Assembly (NCBI GenBank): GCA_028714695.1
Contig: JAQTLX010000008.1
Location: forward strand, 1 to 64,000
DNA from: Ignavibacteria bacterium
GTDB lineage: Bacteria; Bacteroidota; Ignavibacteria; Tepidaquicellales; Tepidaquicellaceae
DNA length: 64,000 nt
Direction of reading: 5' to 3'
A program made the translations under genes and the position numbers. Each line of letters starts with the position of its first letter. Position 1 is the first letter of the stretch. The notes under the pieces are model-generated. The model saw nothing but the letters and a program-made list of their open reading frames with translations, ran no database searches and was not told where the DNA came from. This document shows, piece by piece, positions 8,869-18,127 of this stretch.

Positions 8869-8882
8869 AAAAATTACGAAAA

Positions 8883-9710
8883 CTATTTAATAGTACTGAA
8901 GTTCACAACTCCGTTTATGTGCAGCGATTGATTAATAATCACGCCGCTGGAATCTATAACACCGCCGTGACAAAGATAGCATTTTGCCAGCGTCGGATGT
9001 GTTCCTCCGGGCAGCGGATTTCCGGTTACGGGATCGCCGTGACAAGAACCGCAGCGCACCGATGTCGGATCCGTGAATTTAGGTTCAGCGCTCTGATTGC
9101 CGTTCTTGAATGTACCGTGGCAGTAAACATTCGTACAGGTTTGTGTGCTTCTGTCCCACTGGGGATTAGGAGTCACGCCTTCTGTAGTCTTTCTCGCAAG
9201 GTCGCCGAAAACAACGGTAGCAAATGACTGATTCTTCTTGATGTGATTTGAATCCGAAAAACCTGTAAGCGGAATGTGGCATTGCTCGCAATCCACTACG
9301 GCGGAATAACGCTGAGTTGTATCATTTGTCATATGCTGTTCGTGTGCACCCACACCCGTCTGCGTGTTCAGAGTATTTCCGAACAAAGACCTCGGCGGAT
9401 AAATATGTTCCTGATTGCCGTGGCATGTATTGCATGCGTCGGGACCGTTCTCGTGGCAGGTCAAACACGATGCCTTTGCCGTACCTCCCGAAAAATCAGC
9501 GCCGTGGCACGATTTACAGCCGTTAATATCCCAACTGTTCGATGCGATGTATTTGCCGTGGAAATTAGCCGATACGGTATTAAGCCATCCGTCGCCGTGA
9601 AAAGCCGAGGACGGCGCCATGACCAGGTCGTTTTTTACTTCGCTGCATCCGTAGATGAAGCCGAAGACTGTTAAAATTATCAGTGAATAAAAAATAAATA
9701 TTTTTTTCAT
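8883..9710 (-). CDS. Seven-haem c-type cytochrome lipoprotein, CxxxxCH/CxxCH type
   Basis: A 275-residue exported cytochrome. The lipobox-like FGFIYGC near residue 22 suggests a lipid anchor in the outer membrane. Six CxxCH motifs (CKSCH, CLTCH, CNTCH, CEQCH, CGSCH, CYLCH) and one CX4CH motif (CTNVYCH) give seven predicted haems. The alternation of CxxxxCH and CxxCH resembles the Geobacter-type domain family of that name. It is the last gene of the multiheme operon, 12 bp after the 14-haem gene, and could be the outermost electron carrier. Confidence 0.85.
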   Translation of the reverse strand: MKKIFIFYSLIILTVFGFIYGCSEVKNDLVMAPSSAFHGDGWLNTVSANFHGKYIASNSWDINGCKSCHGADFSGGTAKASCLTCHENGPDACNTCHGNQEHIYPPRSLFGNTLNTQTGVGAHEQHMTNDTTQRYSAVVDCEQCHIPLTGFSDSNHIKKNQSFATVVFGDLARKTTEGVTPNPQWDRSTQTCTNVYCHGTFKNGNQSAEPKFTDPTSVRCGSCHGDPVTGNPLPGGTHPTLAKCYLCHGGVIDSSGVIINQSLHINGVVNFSTIK

Positions 9711-9722
9711 ACTCTTTTTGTT

Positions 9723-10982
9723 TTAGTGTTTTTGACCGTGACAATAACCGCAAAAACCGACGCCTGCCGTTCCGTTTGGACTTGCAGTCGCGTCAGTGTG
9801 ACAGGTATAACATATGGAAGCCTTTGTTGTATGCCAGCTTCCGTGCTGATCGCTCATAAAACCCGATTCGTGAGTTTTTGGATTTGTACCTTTAATACCG
9901 TCATTGTCGAAATGGCATTTTACACATGTCGGATCGCCTCCGTTAACGCTGTGGCATGATTCGCATGATTCTATATCTCTTCTCGCCAGTTCCGCATGAA
10001 GTCCGCCGCCTGTATTTACGCCGAATGTCTTAAAGTTTGCAAGCGAATGATTCTTTGGTTTCATTCCCGTCTGCAGATTGCCGCCGTTCTGGTGGCATGA
10101 AGCACAGAATGACACAGGGTCGTGACAGGTTTTGCATTCGAAACTCTTTTGCTTTGCATCGAGTCCGTGCGTGAACTGATAGTTCATGTCATGTACGGTA
10201 GAAAGTTTCTGAAGCGCTGTCCTGTCGGTTCTCGTTGCGAAATCCTTCGTATAATACGGAGCATAGAAATTTTTCTTTGTATTTTCGCCCGAATACTTCA
10301 CAGGCTGATGACACGATTCGCAGAAATAATTCGAATGGCACATCATGCAATTGCTGTTATTGTTGCCTGTTGACGCGTCATAAATCACCTTATGTTCGTT
10401 AAGGTAATTTTTATTTAAATGGTCCGCAGGTTTCAGGTTTGTCAGATTTGTATGGCATGCTTCGCAGTTATTTACCTGCCTCTTGCCGTCATGGCAGGAA
10501 TAGCAGTTTTCCATCTTTGCAAATCCGCCGTTTGGCGCTTCTGCCGCATACTTTACCTTTTCAATGCCCGCATGGCACACACTGCAGTCAATTTTCTGAG
10601 TGATGTGCTTCTTGTGCGGGAAAAGAAGTCCGCGGTCGGTTCTTTCGAATTTTTTGTAAACACCTTCGTAGTGACAGAAATTACAATTCTTGCTGTCGCC
10701 TACGTCATGGCAGGTTCCGCAATCCTTCATAACGGGTAAAAGATTGTCAGTCCCTTTAAGGGATTCGAGCGCCCCTTTATGGCAGTCCTTGCATGCAAGG
10801 TTTGCATCTTTAATATGAAATGCGTGATTAAACTTAATCACATCTTTGTTGCTGCTGCCGTTTAGTACAGCCGATTTTCCAAATATATTTGTCAAACTCT
10901 TATTCGTAGTAACATAAGCCGTTAAGGTAACAAACAGCAGAGCGCAGCCGAGAAACACTATATAAAACTTTTTTAAATTCAT
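9723..10982 (-). CDS. Fourteen-haem c-type cytochrome
   Basis: A 419-residue exported protein with an N-terminal signal/anchor (residues 5-24) and 14 CxxCH motifs spread evenly from CKDCH near residue 64 to CGYCH at the C-terminus (about one per 25 residues, a wire-like density). Additional histidines such as FNHAFHI and FPHKKHI fit bis-histidine ligation. It lies 31 bp downstream of the outer-membrane barrel gene, the usual arrangement for a porin-cytochrome conduit, so it may sit in or beside the barrel. No catalytic haem motif was noticed. Confidence 0.87.
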   Translation of the reverse strand: MNLKKFYIVFLGCALLFVTLTAYVTTNKSLTNIFGKSAVLNGSSNKDVIKFNHAFHIKDANLACKDCHKGALESLKGTDNLLPVMKDCGTCHDVGDSKNCNFCHYEGVYKKFERTDRGLLFPHKKHITQKIDCSVCHAGIEKVKYAAEAPNGGFAKMENCYSCHDGKRQVNNCEACHTNLTNLKPADHLNKNYLNEHKVIYDASTGNNNSNCMMCHSNYFCESCHQPVKYSGENTKKNFYAPYYTKDFATRTDRTALQKLSTVHDMNYQFTHGLDAKQKSFECKTCHDPVSFCASCHQNGGNLQTGMKPKNHSLANFKTFGVNTGGGLHAELARRDIESCESCHSVNGGDPTCVKCHFDNDGIKGTNPKTHESGFMSDQHGSWHTTKASICYTCHTDATASPNGTAGVGFCGYCHGQKH

Positions 10983-11013
10983 GATTTCAAATTTTGTTTT
11001 TGCTTATGCTGAT

Positions 11014-12333
11014 TTATTTGAATTTTGTGAATAACCAGTAATTAAATCCGACCATGAATCTGGTATCGAATTTGTAAATCTCGTTAGTCATTATTTGTCC
11101 CTGTGCGTCAACTGTAAACCTGCTGAACGGTCTGTAAGTCAACCCCAGCATGCCGCCGAATACGTCTGTTTTATTTACGTTTTCGTTTCCAAGGTTATAT
11201 CTTGAGTAATTCAGACTCGAAGTAAGAGTAAGTAAAGATTTTATCATTTCCTTATTGAAGTATGCAAATGCTCCTTCGGACTCACCTGCATATCCCGTGT
11301 ACTTTGTAATGCCTATTCCGTACCACGGGCTGGAAACGCCTAACTGAAATTTAAGCGATTTGGAAACGTCATAAAACACGCCGCCGAATCTTCCGTATAC
11401 ATTCAGATTCGTTCCCATAAAGTTAGTCGTGTAATCAAGTCCGCCTTCTATTTCCTGATATTTCTTTTGTTCGAATACCCAGAATATTGAGTTGTATGCA
11501 ATCTGCGGTACTTTATAGAAATATCCCGCCGTGAAATGCAATTTGTCGTTCAGGGCTATATTCGCGTTGAATTCACCCTTCTGAAATTTCATCCTGTTAA
11601 TATCGTAATATGCCTTAGCATAGAAATTGTGTTTCTTCAGCAATCTGTATGCTACGTCGATACCGCCGTACTGTTCGGCTTTGGATTCCGTTTCTATATA
11701 AACAGTCTTTGTGTTGAAGAGTTCGTCTGCTCTGAGTGTGTAATAAGGATCGAGCGCCCTTTGCTTCATTGCATAACTCACTCCTACCGAAAGATCTTTC
11801 ACTCCGTAATACTGAAATAAACCGCCGGTTAGAAAGTTATCTTTCAGTTTGTAATTATATCCTTTAAAATCATAGGCAAGCGGTGTTAGATAACCGCCGT
11901 AACCCGTTATCTGATACTCTTTGCTCTTTCCGAATTTCAATTTGAAATTCAAACCTTCTATTGTGCCTTTTCCCGAACCTGCGGAAACATACTGCCTTCC
12001 GAGTTTAACGTCGAGGGCGTTGAATAGGTTTGTTCCCTTAATTGTTGCGTCATAAAATCTGTAGGAGAAACCCCTGTCGATTTTCTTTACAACGTCTTCA
12101 TCTGTCTGGATAAATGAACTCACTGTCCATTTGCCCATATTCAGGTCAAAGGCAAGGTTCTGATATCCTTTCAGATGTGTCGTGTATGATGCGTCTGCTC
12201 CGGGCTGGGGAACTTCATCGAGCGTTTTCCAGGTGTAAAAATAATTATTGAGCCTGAGGTTCAATGTCTGAGAATAACCCGATAATTGTAAAGCAAAGAA
12301 CAGAACAAATGTTAGTAGAATAAACTTCCTCAT
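11014..12333 (-). CDS. Outer-membrane beta-barrel protein of the multiheme cluster
   Basis: A 439-residue protein with a signal peptide (FILLTFVLFFALQLSGYSQ) and alternating amphipathic strands throughout, ending in an aromatic-rich strand RFMVGFNYWLFTKFK, as outer-membrane barrels do. It has no haem motif. The many short strands separated by turns fit a porin of about 20 strands. Set between cytochrome genes in one operon, it is the best candidate for the barrel through which a cytochrome passes electrons across the outer membrane, as in porin-cytochrome complexes of Geobacter. The function is inferred from context. Confidence 0.75.
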   Translation of the reverse strand: MRKFILLTFVLFFALQLSGYSQTLNLRLNNYFYTWKTLDEVPQPGADASYTTHLKGYQNLAFDLNMGKWTVSSFIQTDEDVVKKIDRGFSYRFYDATIKGTNLFNALDVKLGRQYVSAGSGKGTIEGLNFKLKFGKSKEYQITGYGGYLTPLAYDFKGYNYKLKDNFLTGGLFQYYGVKDLSVGVSYAMKQRALDPYYTLRADELFNTKTVYIETESKAEQYGGIDVAYRLLKKHNFYAKAYYDINRMKFQKGEFNANIALNDKLHFTAGYFYKVPQIAYNSIFWVFEQKKYQEIEGGLDYTTNFMGTNLNVYGRFGGVFYDVSKSLKFQLGVSSPWYGIGITKYTGYAGESEGAFAYFNKEMIKSLLTLTSSLNYSRYNLGNENVNKTDVFGGMLGLTYRPFSRFTVDAQGQIMTNEIYKFDTRFMVGFNYWLFTKFK

Positions 12334-12376
12334 AGTTTGAAGTATAGTTTGTTAAAATTTTCTTTTAATTTAAGAA

Positions 12377-12401
12377 AGGCCGTACAATTAAAGTACGGCC
12401 T
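12377..12401 (-). terminator. Hairpin between the tetrahaem and barrel genes
   Basis: A perfect nine-bp stem AGGCCGTAC/GTACGGCCT with a seven-base loop, followed on the minus strand by TTCTTAAATT. It lies 15 bp after the tetrahaem gene and before the barrel gene. It may reduce transcription into the outer-membrane genes or protect mRNA ends within the operon. Confidence 0.65.
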
Positions 12402-12415
12402 CTCTGAATGAAATT

Positions 12416-12982
12416 TTATTTACCGGGTTTCGGGTGCTGTATCTTTGCCCACATTTCGTCAAACTTGAATTCTTTGGCTGTCGGACTGTCGGAATTGTGA
12501 CATCCCGTGCATAATGCCGCCTTGTCAGTCATCGGATTCATACCGTTTTCGATTGCTTTCTGTTTGTCCTTCATAATGGACATTGATTTGTATTCGGAGC
12601 CGGGACCATGACACGTTTCGCATTGCACGCCCTGTGTCTTATCGAATGTATCCGATAATTCCGCCGGGTCAATGTCTTTTCCGAGCACATGGCATTTGAT
12701 ACATGCCGGTGTTTCACTTGCTTTGGACGTGAATCCCTTATCCTTGGCGATTTTATCTGCCTCGGGGGTTTCAAGTGTTTTCCATGCAGTTGAATGCTTT
12801 GAACCCTGCCAGATGTCCAGTTGCTTTCCTGCGGCATCCGACTTATGACAGGTTCCGCATTTGCTTACTCCCACATACTTGAACGATCCCGATGTGTGAG
12901 ATTGCAGATTCGTTGACATGGATACGACAAATATCCCTATCAACAAAAGTAAACCTGATTTCAAATAAAGGTTTCTCTTCAT
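12416..12982 (-). CDS. Tetrahaem cytochrome c554-like protein
   Basis: A 188-residue exported cytochrome with a signal peptide (LYLKSGLLLLIGIFVVSMST) and four CxxCH motifs: CGTCH (about 42), CIKCH, CETCH and CTGCH. The pattern KYVGVSKCGTCH, followed by SKHSTAWKTL, matches the cytochrome c554 / multihaem nitrite-reductase-like periplasmic carriers. A soluble periplasmic shuttle between the inner-membrane cytochromes and the outer-membrane conduit is the natural role in this operon (inference). Confidence 0.85.
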   Translation of the reverse strand: MKRNLYLKSGLLLLIGIFVVSMSTNLQSHTSGSFKYVGVSKCGTCHKSDAAGKQLDIWQGSKHSTAWKTLETPEADKIAKDKGFTSKASETPACIKCHVLGKDIDPAELSDTFDKTQGVQCETCHGPGSEYKSMSIMKDKQKAIENGMNPMTDKAALCTGCHNSDSPTAKEFKFDEMWAKIQHPKPGK

Positions 12983-13046
12983 ATCTCTTTTTTTTGTTTA
13001 AGGTTTTTTGAAATATATATAATTTAATTCAAACTAAACATAATAA

Positions 13047-15071
13047 TTATTGTTTACCTAATTTCTTCTTTTTCTCGGCCAATAAGGTCGAAAGCAGGTC
13101 GTAATTGTGCACATATAAACTCGGATTCCCGTTTATGCTTTTTACGAGCGCTTTTGCATCATTTATCGCACTCTGATCACCTGTAATCTCCATACTATTT
13201 TTACTTAACATATCATTCAATGTTCCGGATAATGCCTTTATATCCGACTTCCAGTCAAGCATCATTTGCGAGTATCCGGCATCGTGGCACTTTGCGCATA
13301 TTTTTTCATTGGGCTTCTCGACCTTTCCTTTTTCGTTGTGGCAGTCAATACAGCCTACACCCCCGGTTTTCATAATATCAGGCGTATTCCTGCCTTCGTA
13401 ATTCCCGTTATATACCTGAGTCTGAAGCGAATGACATTTCGTACAGGCATCACTGGATTTCGCATCGGTATGGTGGCATGAATTACATCCGTCTTTCGTT
13501 ATGAAAAGTTTCCCGTGCTTGCCTTCGTTTGTATGGCATCTGTCGCACTGAAGTTTTTGCTTTACTATGTGCGTATTATGTGAAAATGTTTTTCCGAATA
13601 TGGTTTTGCTGATCGATTCAATACCCGCATGGCAGTTGTAACATTCATTCGGAACGAAGTTGGAACTCGATTTAAAGTCGGGCAGTTTCTTTGTGGAACC
13701 AATCATCTCAAGCGCCTCTTTCATGATTCCGTAACTCCCTACAAGCAGTTTATCCGCGAACTGAATGTTATGCACGCTCTTGCCTATATCGACGGTCTTG
13801 ATATTATGCATTGCCTCGTCAAGTTTAAGCATTGCTTCGTTTTTACGGCTGCTCGATGAATTCTTTATCGTGCTGTTTACAGTCGCGTATATCGATTTTA
13901 TTTCCGCTAATCTCTTAATGGATGACGCTTCCCATAACTTGATTAACTTTCCGTAACCTGCTCCGTGGCATTTGTCACACGCGTCCTGACTCGATACCTT
14001 CGTTCCTATGTCTCTCTTGCTCGTCTGGTGAAGTATGTGGCAGCCCTGACAATTAATTCCGCTCTGGAACATCGAACTCGGCGTCGACTCGGTGTTGAAT
14101 CCTTTTTCTCCTGCAAAAAGATTTAACTGATATGTGTGCGCTCCCGTATGACATGACTGACAATCGGGCGGAGAATTGATATCCATTTTTTCTATCTTGT
14201 GCTTGATTGGCGTATGACAATACATGCAGTTCATGCTGTGCTTTGCAATATGCGTCTTGTGCATAAATTCGGTATCGCTGTATTTATCAAGTTTGTTGTC
14301 TTCGAAATGGCACTGGAAACATCTTTCTTTCCCGACTTCGCCTTTTCCTGAAATAATATTTGTATGGCAGCTTGAGCATTCCGTCTTTGTTTCCAGCACC
14401 GCGGTATGATTATACTTCATCGCGGCGAGTTGCTCTTTCGATTTCTTCTCGAGATTGTGGCATGTTGTGCAATTCGCCAGTTTGTCATATTTATGTTCCG
14501 GATCGTCCGACTTGTGAAAGTGGCAGTTAAAACATGTTGAATACGTTACCTGCATATGCGAACCCTGCACTATCTGCGAATGACAACTCGTGCATTTCAG
14601 TTTCTTGCCGCGCCTTAATTCCTGCAGATGGTGCTTGTGATTAAAGAGTATTCCTTTCGTTTCGTAAACCGTATCCTGTGTAGATTGTGACGCATGACAT
14701 TCCGGACGCGAACAGGTGTTATCGGGAATATCAGCCCATGGTTTTCTTTTCTTATAGGAAGTGGAAACATAACTTACTATCTGTACAAGACCGTTTAACT
14801 TTCCCTTTATCTTGCCTTCAAGCCCGGGCTCAAAGTGGCACTGCACGCACTGTACTTTATTGTGCGAAGATGTTTTCCAACTCTGATAAAACGGCTCCAT
14901 GTAGTGGCATGTCGGACAAAAACTCGGTCTTGATGTGTATTCCGCAGTAGCAGCCAGTACTATAATAAATACAACAAACCATAAAACAAATAAGTAAGAA
15001 AATCTTTTAAATCCTTTGGATTTTGGAAATAACCATTTCTTCTTTTTGACCTTTACAGTTTCTTCTTCCAT
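13047..15071 (-). CDS. NapC/NrfH-type domain fused to a long multiheme chain, 18 haems
   Basis: A 674-residue cytochrome. The N-terminus has one membrane anchor (residues 23-45) and a NapC/NrfH-like quinol-oxidising segment: CPTCHYMEPF, SSHNKVQCVQCH and CSRPECH (a CX4CH motif). Fifteen further CxxCH motifs follow, to CAKCH near residue 615, for 18 in total. The centre (about 375-450) has a helical stretch with no haem. NapC-family proteins usually carry four or five haems, so this is a large fusion. It is placed between cytochrome b and the tetrahaem shuttle. Inferred role: moving electrons from quinol into the periplasm. Confidence 0.85.
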   Translation of the reverse strand: MEEETVKVKKKKWLFPKSKGFKRFSYLFVLWFVVFIIVLAATAEYTSRPSFCPTCHYMEPFYQSWKTSSHNKVQCVQCHFEPGLEGKIKGKLNGLVQIVSYVSTSYKKRKPWADIPDNTCSRPECHASQSTQDTVYETKGILFNHKHHLQELRRGKKLKCTSCHSQIVQGSHMQVTYSTCFNCHFHKSDDPEHKYDKLANCTTCHNLEKKSKEQLAAMKYNHTAVLETKTECSSCHTNIISGKGEVGKERCFQCHFEDNKLDKYSDTEFMHKTHIAKHSMNCMYCHTPIKHKIEKMDINSPPDCQSCHTGAHTYQLNLFAGEKGFNTESTPSSMFQSGINCQGCHILHQTSKRDIGTKVSSQDACDKCHGAGYGKLIKLWEASSIKRLAEIKSIYATVNSTIKNSSSSRKNEAMLKLDEAMHNIKTVDIGKSVHNIQFADKLLVGSYGIMKEALEMIGSTKKLPDFKSSSNFVPNECYNCHAGIESISKTIFGKTFSHNTHIVKQKLQCDRCHTNEGKHGKLFITKDGCNSCHHTDAKSSDACTKCHSLQTQVYNGNYEGRNTPDIMKTGGVGCIDCHNEKGKVEKPNEKICAKCHDAGYSQMMLDWKSDIKALSGTLNDMLSKNSMEITGDQSAINDAKALVKSINGNPSLYVHNYDLLSTLLAEKKKKLGKQ

Positions 15072-15130
15072 GGGGATTTTTTTTACTATATTTTTTAAAA
15101 ATATAAATTAATACCGATAGTATTAAAATT

Positions 15131-15859
15131 TCACTCCTCTGTTTCTTTAACTTCTTCCGCTGCTTCTTCCTTTCTGTTTGCTGCGTTTTCAAGTTCCATG
15201 AGTTCGCGCGGATGTTCATTCTCCATCTGATGCCTCGTAAGGTAACCCGTGAACCATGCCTTGTTCATCGGAGATACATCGGGATTTAGAAACACAAAAT
15301 AAAAATGCCATACAAGAATTGCCAGCGATGCCAGTATCGCTTCATACCAGTGTATTGCCGTAGCAATGTTCATTCCGTCGACGTTTATTATCGGCAGGAA
15401 ATAGTTTTCAAACCACAGAACCATTCCCGTGCCTCCCATCACAACAGTACCCCAGATAACAGCCCAGTATTCCGCTTTTTCAATATATGAAAATCTTCCA
15501 AGTTTCGGCTTCTCTTCGCTTTTTCCTATCAGATAAAGAAGCGATGATGCGACTTCGGTAAAATCACTTCTGTAAAACCACATATCGCTTATGAATTTCC
15601 TTCCTCTTTTTGTGAAAATAATATACATGAGGTGATAAAGCGATGCCGCGACCATTACGACCGCCGCGATTCTGTGTATTACTCCGCGCACTATAAAAGC
15701 ATTTTCGCCGATTATGTATATGCCCCATCTTACCCAGAACGCTTCGGGATATTTTAGAGCAAAGCCTGTAATAACAAGTGTAATAAATGAAGAGAGCAGC
15801 AGGAAATGCTGAATCCTCTCATTCTTGGTCATTCGTAAATATTTTCCTTCTGATTCCAT
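15131..15859 (-). CDS. Membrane cytochrome b subunit (cytochrome b561/FdhI-like)
   Basis: A 242-residue integral membrane protein with four main membrane helices and conserved histidines for b haems (RIQHFLLL, VRGVIHRIAA, LYHLMYI, IHWYEAIL, WHFYFVF). It belongs to the family of formate dehydrogenase gamma or thiosulfate reductase cytochrome b subunits. It starts 1 bp after the stop of the 19-haem cytochrome, so the two are co-translated and probably form a quinol:cytochrome complex comparable to the Cbc complexes of Geobacter. The C-terminal tail is charged and rich in E and K. Confidence 0.85.
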   Translation of the reverse strand: MESEGKYLRMTKNERIQHFLLLSSFITLVITGFALKYPEAFWVRWGIYIIGENAFIVRGVIHRIAAVVMVAASLYHLMYIIFTKRGRKFISDMWFYRSDFTEVASSLLYLIGKSEEKPKLGRFSYIEKAEYWAVIWGTVVMGGTGMVLWFENYFLPIINVDGMNIATAIHWYEAILASLAILVWHFYFVFLNPDVSPMNKAWFTGYLTRHQMENEHPRELMELENAANRKEEAAEEVKETEE

Positions 15860-15860
15860 A

Positions 15861-17756
15861 TTAATGCCCTGCCTTTTTATCTTTCATTTTTCTTCTGTAG
15901 TCAAGTATGTTGTGTAAAAGCATGCCGCCTATTGTTGCTATTATTAAAATAATGTAAAATCTCGTAATCCAGAAAAGTACAGGACTGTCTTTGTCCTTAT
16001 CGGAATCGAGTACGTGTATCTTTGCATTGATAAATACTTCATTCGCGCCCGGATGGCATTTCCCGCACGTCTTTCCGAGATTCTTTTTGTTTATTGTCGA
16101 AAGCGTGTCGTTTGAATTTCTTATGTTGTGGTTGCTGTGACAGGAACCGCAGTCCGCCGCCTGTTTTGAACCGCCCCTTACGGCAAGTCCGTGGAAACTT
16201 TCAAGGTACGTTCCCGCGACATTTTTCAGATTGTTGTTCTGAATGATTTTTACCGAAGCGTGACAACTGGAACAAAGTTTAATGTATCCTCTCTGCTTTG
16301 AACCTTCCGCATTACCCAGCGAATCCGTCGATTTCACCTGATGGTTGCCGTGGCAGTCAACGCAGTTCGGTGCATCGGGATTCTCTTTCGTTCTCAGCGA
16401 GACTTCGTGAACGCTTCCAGTGTATTCCGCCAATTCCTTTGTGTGGCATGAAGACTGTCCGCACGTCTTATCGACGTTCTTCTTGTTGATGTTCGATGTC
16501 GGATCGCTCGCCATTTTCATCTGATGCGCGCCGTGGCAGTTCGAACATGTTGCCGCCGCCGTGTTTCCTTCCTTAAGAGCGAGATAATGATAACTGGATT
16601 TATAATCTTCCGTGTGGTTGTTCTTGCCCTGCGTCACTTTGTTGTTGCTATGACAGTTCAGACACGTTTCCGTCTGATTGATTTTGGAAAAATCATCAGA
16701 CTGAAGAACTGCCTTAATGTTATGTTCGCCGTGGCAGTCGAAACAACTCGGAGCATCCTTGTTTCCGCTGTTGAATGCCTTGCCGTGATTTGAATTATTG
16801 TAAAAATTAACTTCGTCAGTGTGGCATTTCCCGCATGTCTGTATCATTCTTGCTCTTGATGTCGATTGCAAAGGATCGCTCATTTTTTCAATCGTATGGT
16901 CGCCGTGGCAGTCTACACAGCCCGCCGCAGGTTTGCCGTCTTTCTGTATCGAACTGTGTATGCTTGTCTTGTAATTCGCGACAAACTTTGCCGAACCTTT
17001 TTCCGTACCCGGAAATAATTTTTCGTCAAGATGACACTTCAGGCATGCCTGTGATTCAATTGTCATCTTGCTGTTTGTTATCTTGTGCGAACCGTGACAG
17101 TCGACGCAGTTAGGCGCGTTTTTGTTTCCGTTCTTTAAAACCGTATGATGAATGCTGTTGTTGAAATCCTTTTGATTCGCGCCGTGGCATTTTCCGCATA
17201 TGTTCTGTATTTCGTTCTTGCTTATCTTCTGTACTTCGTGTCCGCCTTTGTGGCATGCGTCGCAAGATAGGTTTTTCTTGTAGTGCGTGCTTGTCGTAAA
17301 ATCTTTTACGTTTCTGTTTGTATGGCAGTTCAGACACATTGATGTCCGGTCTTTCATCGTTTCCTTCATCGGTCTCTGCGTATGAGGATTGTGGCACGAT
17401 GAACAATCTTTGTTCTTGTGTACGCTTTTATCGAGTGGCTTCACTTTGTCGTGGCATGTCTTGCAGTCGATTTTTGTCTTTTTGGGGTTGTGGGGCATTG
17501 CATCGGGATTGTATCCTTCGTGACAGTCCTTGCAGTCGAATCCTGAATGTGTCGATTTTTTATAAAGTTCGGGATCTACATAAACGGAAACTTTCTTTCC
17601 GTTTTTATCCATCGTCAGTGACTTGTCTTCATGGCATGCAAAACATTCATCCGTGCTCTTTGCTTTTATGAAGCCTGTATTCAATGCAATCAAAACAACC
17701 GTTAACAAAAACGCTGCCGATGCAATAACGAATACAAATTTTCTTTTTGCGGTCAT
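15861..17756 (-). CDS. Nineteen-haem membrane-anchored c-type cytochrome
   Basis: A 631-residue protein with an N-terminal signal/anchor (residues 7-27) and a C-terminal membrane helix (WITRFYIILIIATIGGMLLH, about 595-615). Between them lie 18 CxxCH motifs and one CX4CH (CGQSSCH). A repeated pattern C-x-D-C-H-G-x-H (CVDCHGSH, CVDCHGDH, CFDCHGEH, CVDCHGNH) alternating with CGKCH gives a periodic structure of about 65 residues, suggesting internal duplication. It overlaps the preceding small gene by four bases (ATGA) and is directly followed by cytochrome b, its likely partner. Confidence 0.87.
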   Translation of the reverse strand: MTAKRKFVFVIASAAFLLTVVLIALNTGFIKAKSTDECFACHEDKSLTMDKNGKKVSVYVDPELYKKSTHSGFDCKDCHEGYNPDAMPHNPKKTKIDCKTCHDKVKPLDKSVHKNKDCSSCHNPHTQRPMKETMKDRTSMCLNCHTNRNVKDFTTSTHYKKNLSCDACHKGGHEVQKISKNEIQNICGKCHGANQKDFNNSIHHTVLKNGNKNAPNCVDCHGSHKITNSKMTIESQACLKCHLDEKLFPGTEKGSAKFVANYKTSIHSSIQKDGKPAAGCVDCHGDHTIEKMSDPLQSTSRARMIQTCGKCHTDEVNFYNNSNHGKAFNSGNKDAPSCFDCHGEHNIKAVLQSDDFSKINQTETCLNCHSNNKVTQGKNNHTEDYKSSYHYLALKEGNTAAATCSNCHGAHQMKMASDPTSNINKKNVDKTCGQSSCHTKELAEYTGSVHEVSLRTKENPDAPNCVDCHGNHQVKSTDSLGNAEGSKQRGYIKLCSSCHASVKIIQNNNLKNVAGTYLESFHGLAVRGGSKQAADCGSCHSNHNIRNSNDTLSTINKKNLGKTCGKCHPGANEVFINAKIHVLDSDKDKDSPVLFWITRFYIILIIATIGGMLLHNILDYRRKMKDKKAGH

Positions 17757-18127
17757 AACCTATTTCTCTGCGTTAAATTTAATATAACATCTTCGAATTC
17801 ACTCAACCTGAACGGTTCCGAGATTTGCTTCACTCTTGCGGATTCGATTTTATCCGTTTCGTCGAGTGCGGGCAGACAGATAATTGAAGAATTTGAAAAC
17901 TTCGATATGATTTCTTCTTTTAATTTTCTCGGTATCTCTTTATCGACTATTATTACGTCAGGATTATCGGAATTGTACTGAATAAGTTCGTCAAGAGATA
18001 TGTCTGAATTATCATCTGTTATTATTACACAATCATGAATAAAACTATACTTGTCCAGTACTTTGTTGATTAATTTGCAAATTTCAGCGGTCAGACTGAA
18101 GATTTTTATTCTAATAGTTTTTTCCAT
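17753..18127 (-). CDS. Degenerate receiver-domain protein heading the cytochrome operon
   Basis: About 124 residues from the ATG at 18127 (a TTG at 18169 would extend it, but ATG is preferred). The layout is that of a response-regulator receiver: strand IRIKIFSL, a central PDVIIVDKEIP with an aspartate at the phosphorylation position, and a terminal SEPFRLSEFEDVI in place of KPFxxxEL. The acidic pair after strand 1 is missing and the conserved lysine is a glutamate, so normal phosphotransfer is unlikely. Its stop overlaps the 19-haem start. It may act as a regulatory or scaffold pseudo-receiver. The assignment rests on pattern only. Confidence 0.55.
   Translation of the reverse strand: MEKTIRIKIFSLTAEICKLINKVLDKYSFIHDCVIITDDNSDISLDELIQYNSDNPDVIIVDKEIPRKLKEEIISKFSNSSIICLPALDETDKIESARVKQISEPFRLSEFEDVILNLTQRNRL

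Noticed and set aside
8652-8882. Missing ccmA, ccmB and ccmH searched near ccmC
   Set aside because: The intergenic region contains only a terminator and small palindromes; no reading frame with an ABC motif or a CcmH CxxC is present in the neighbourhood.
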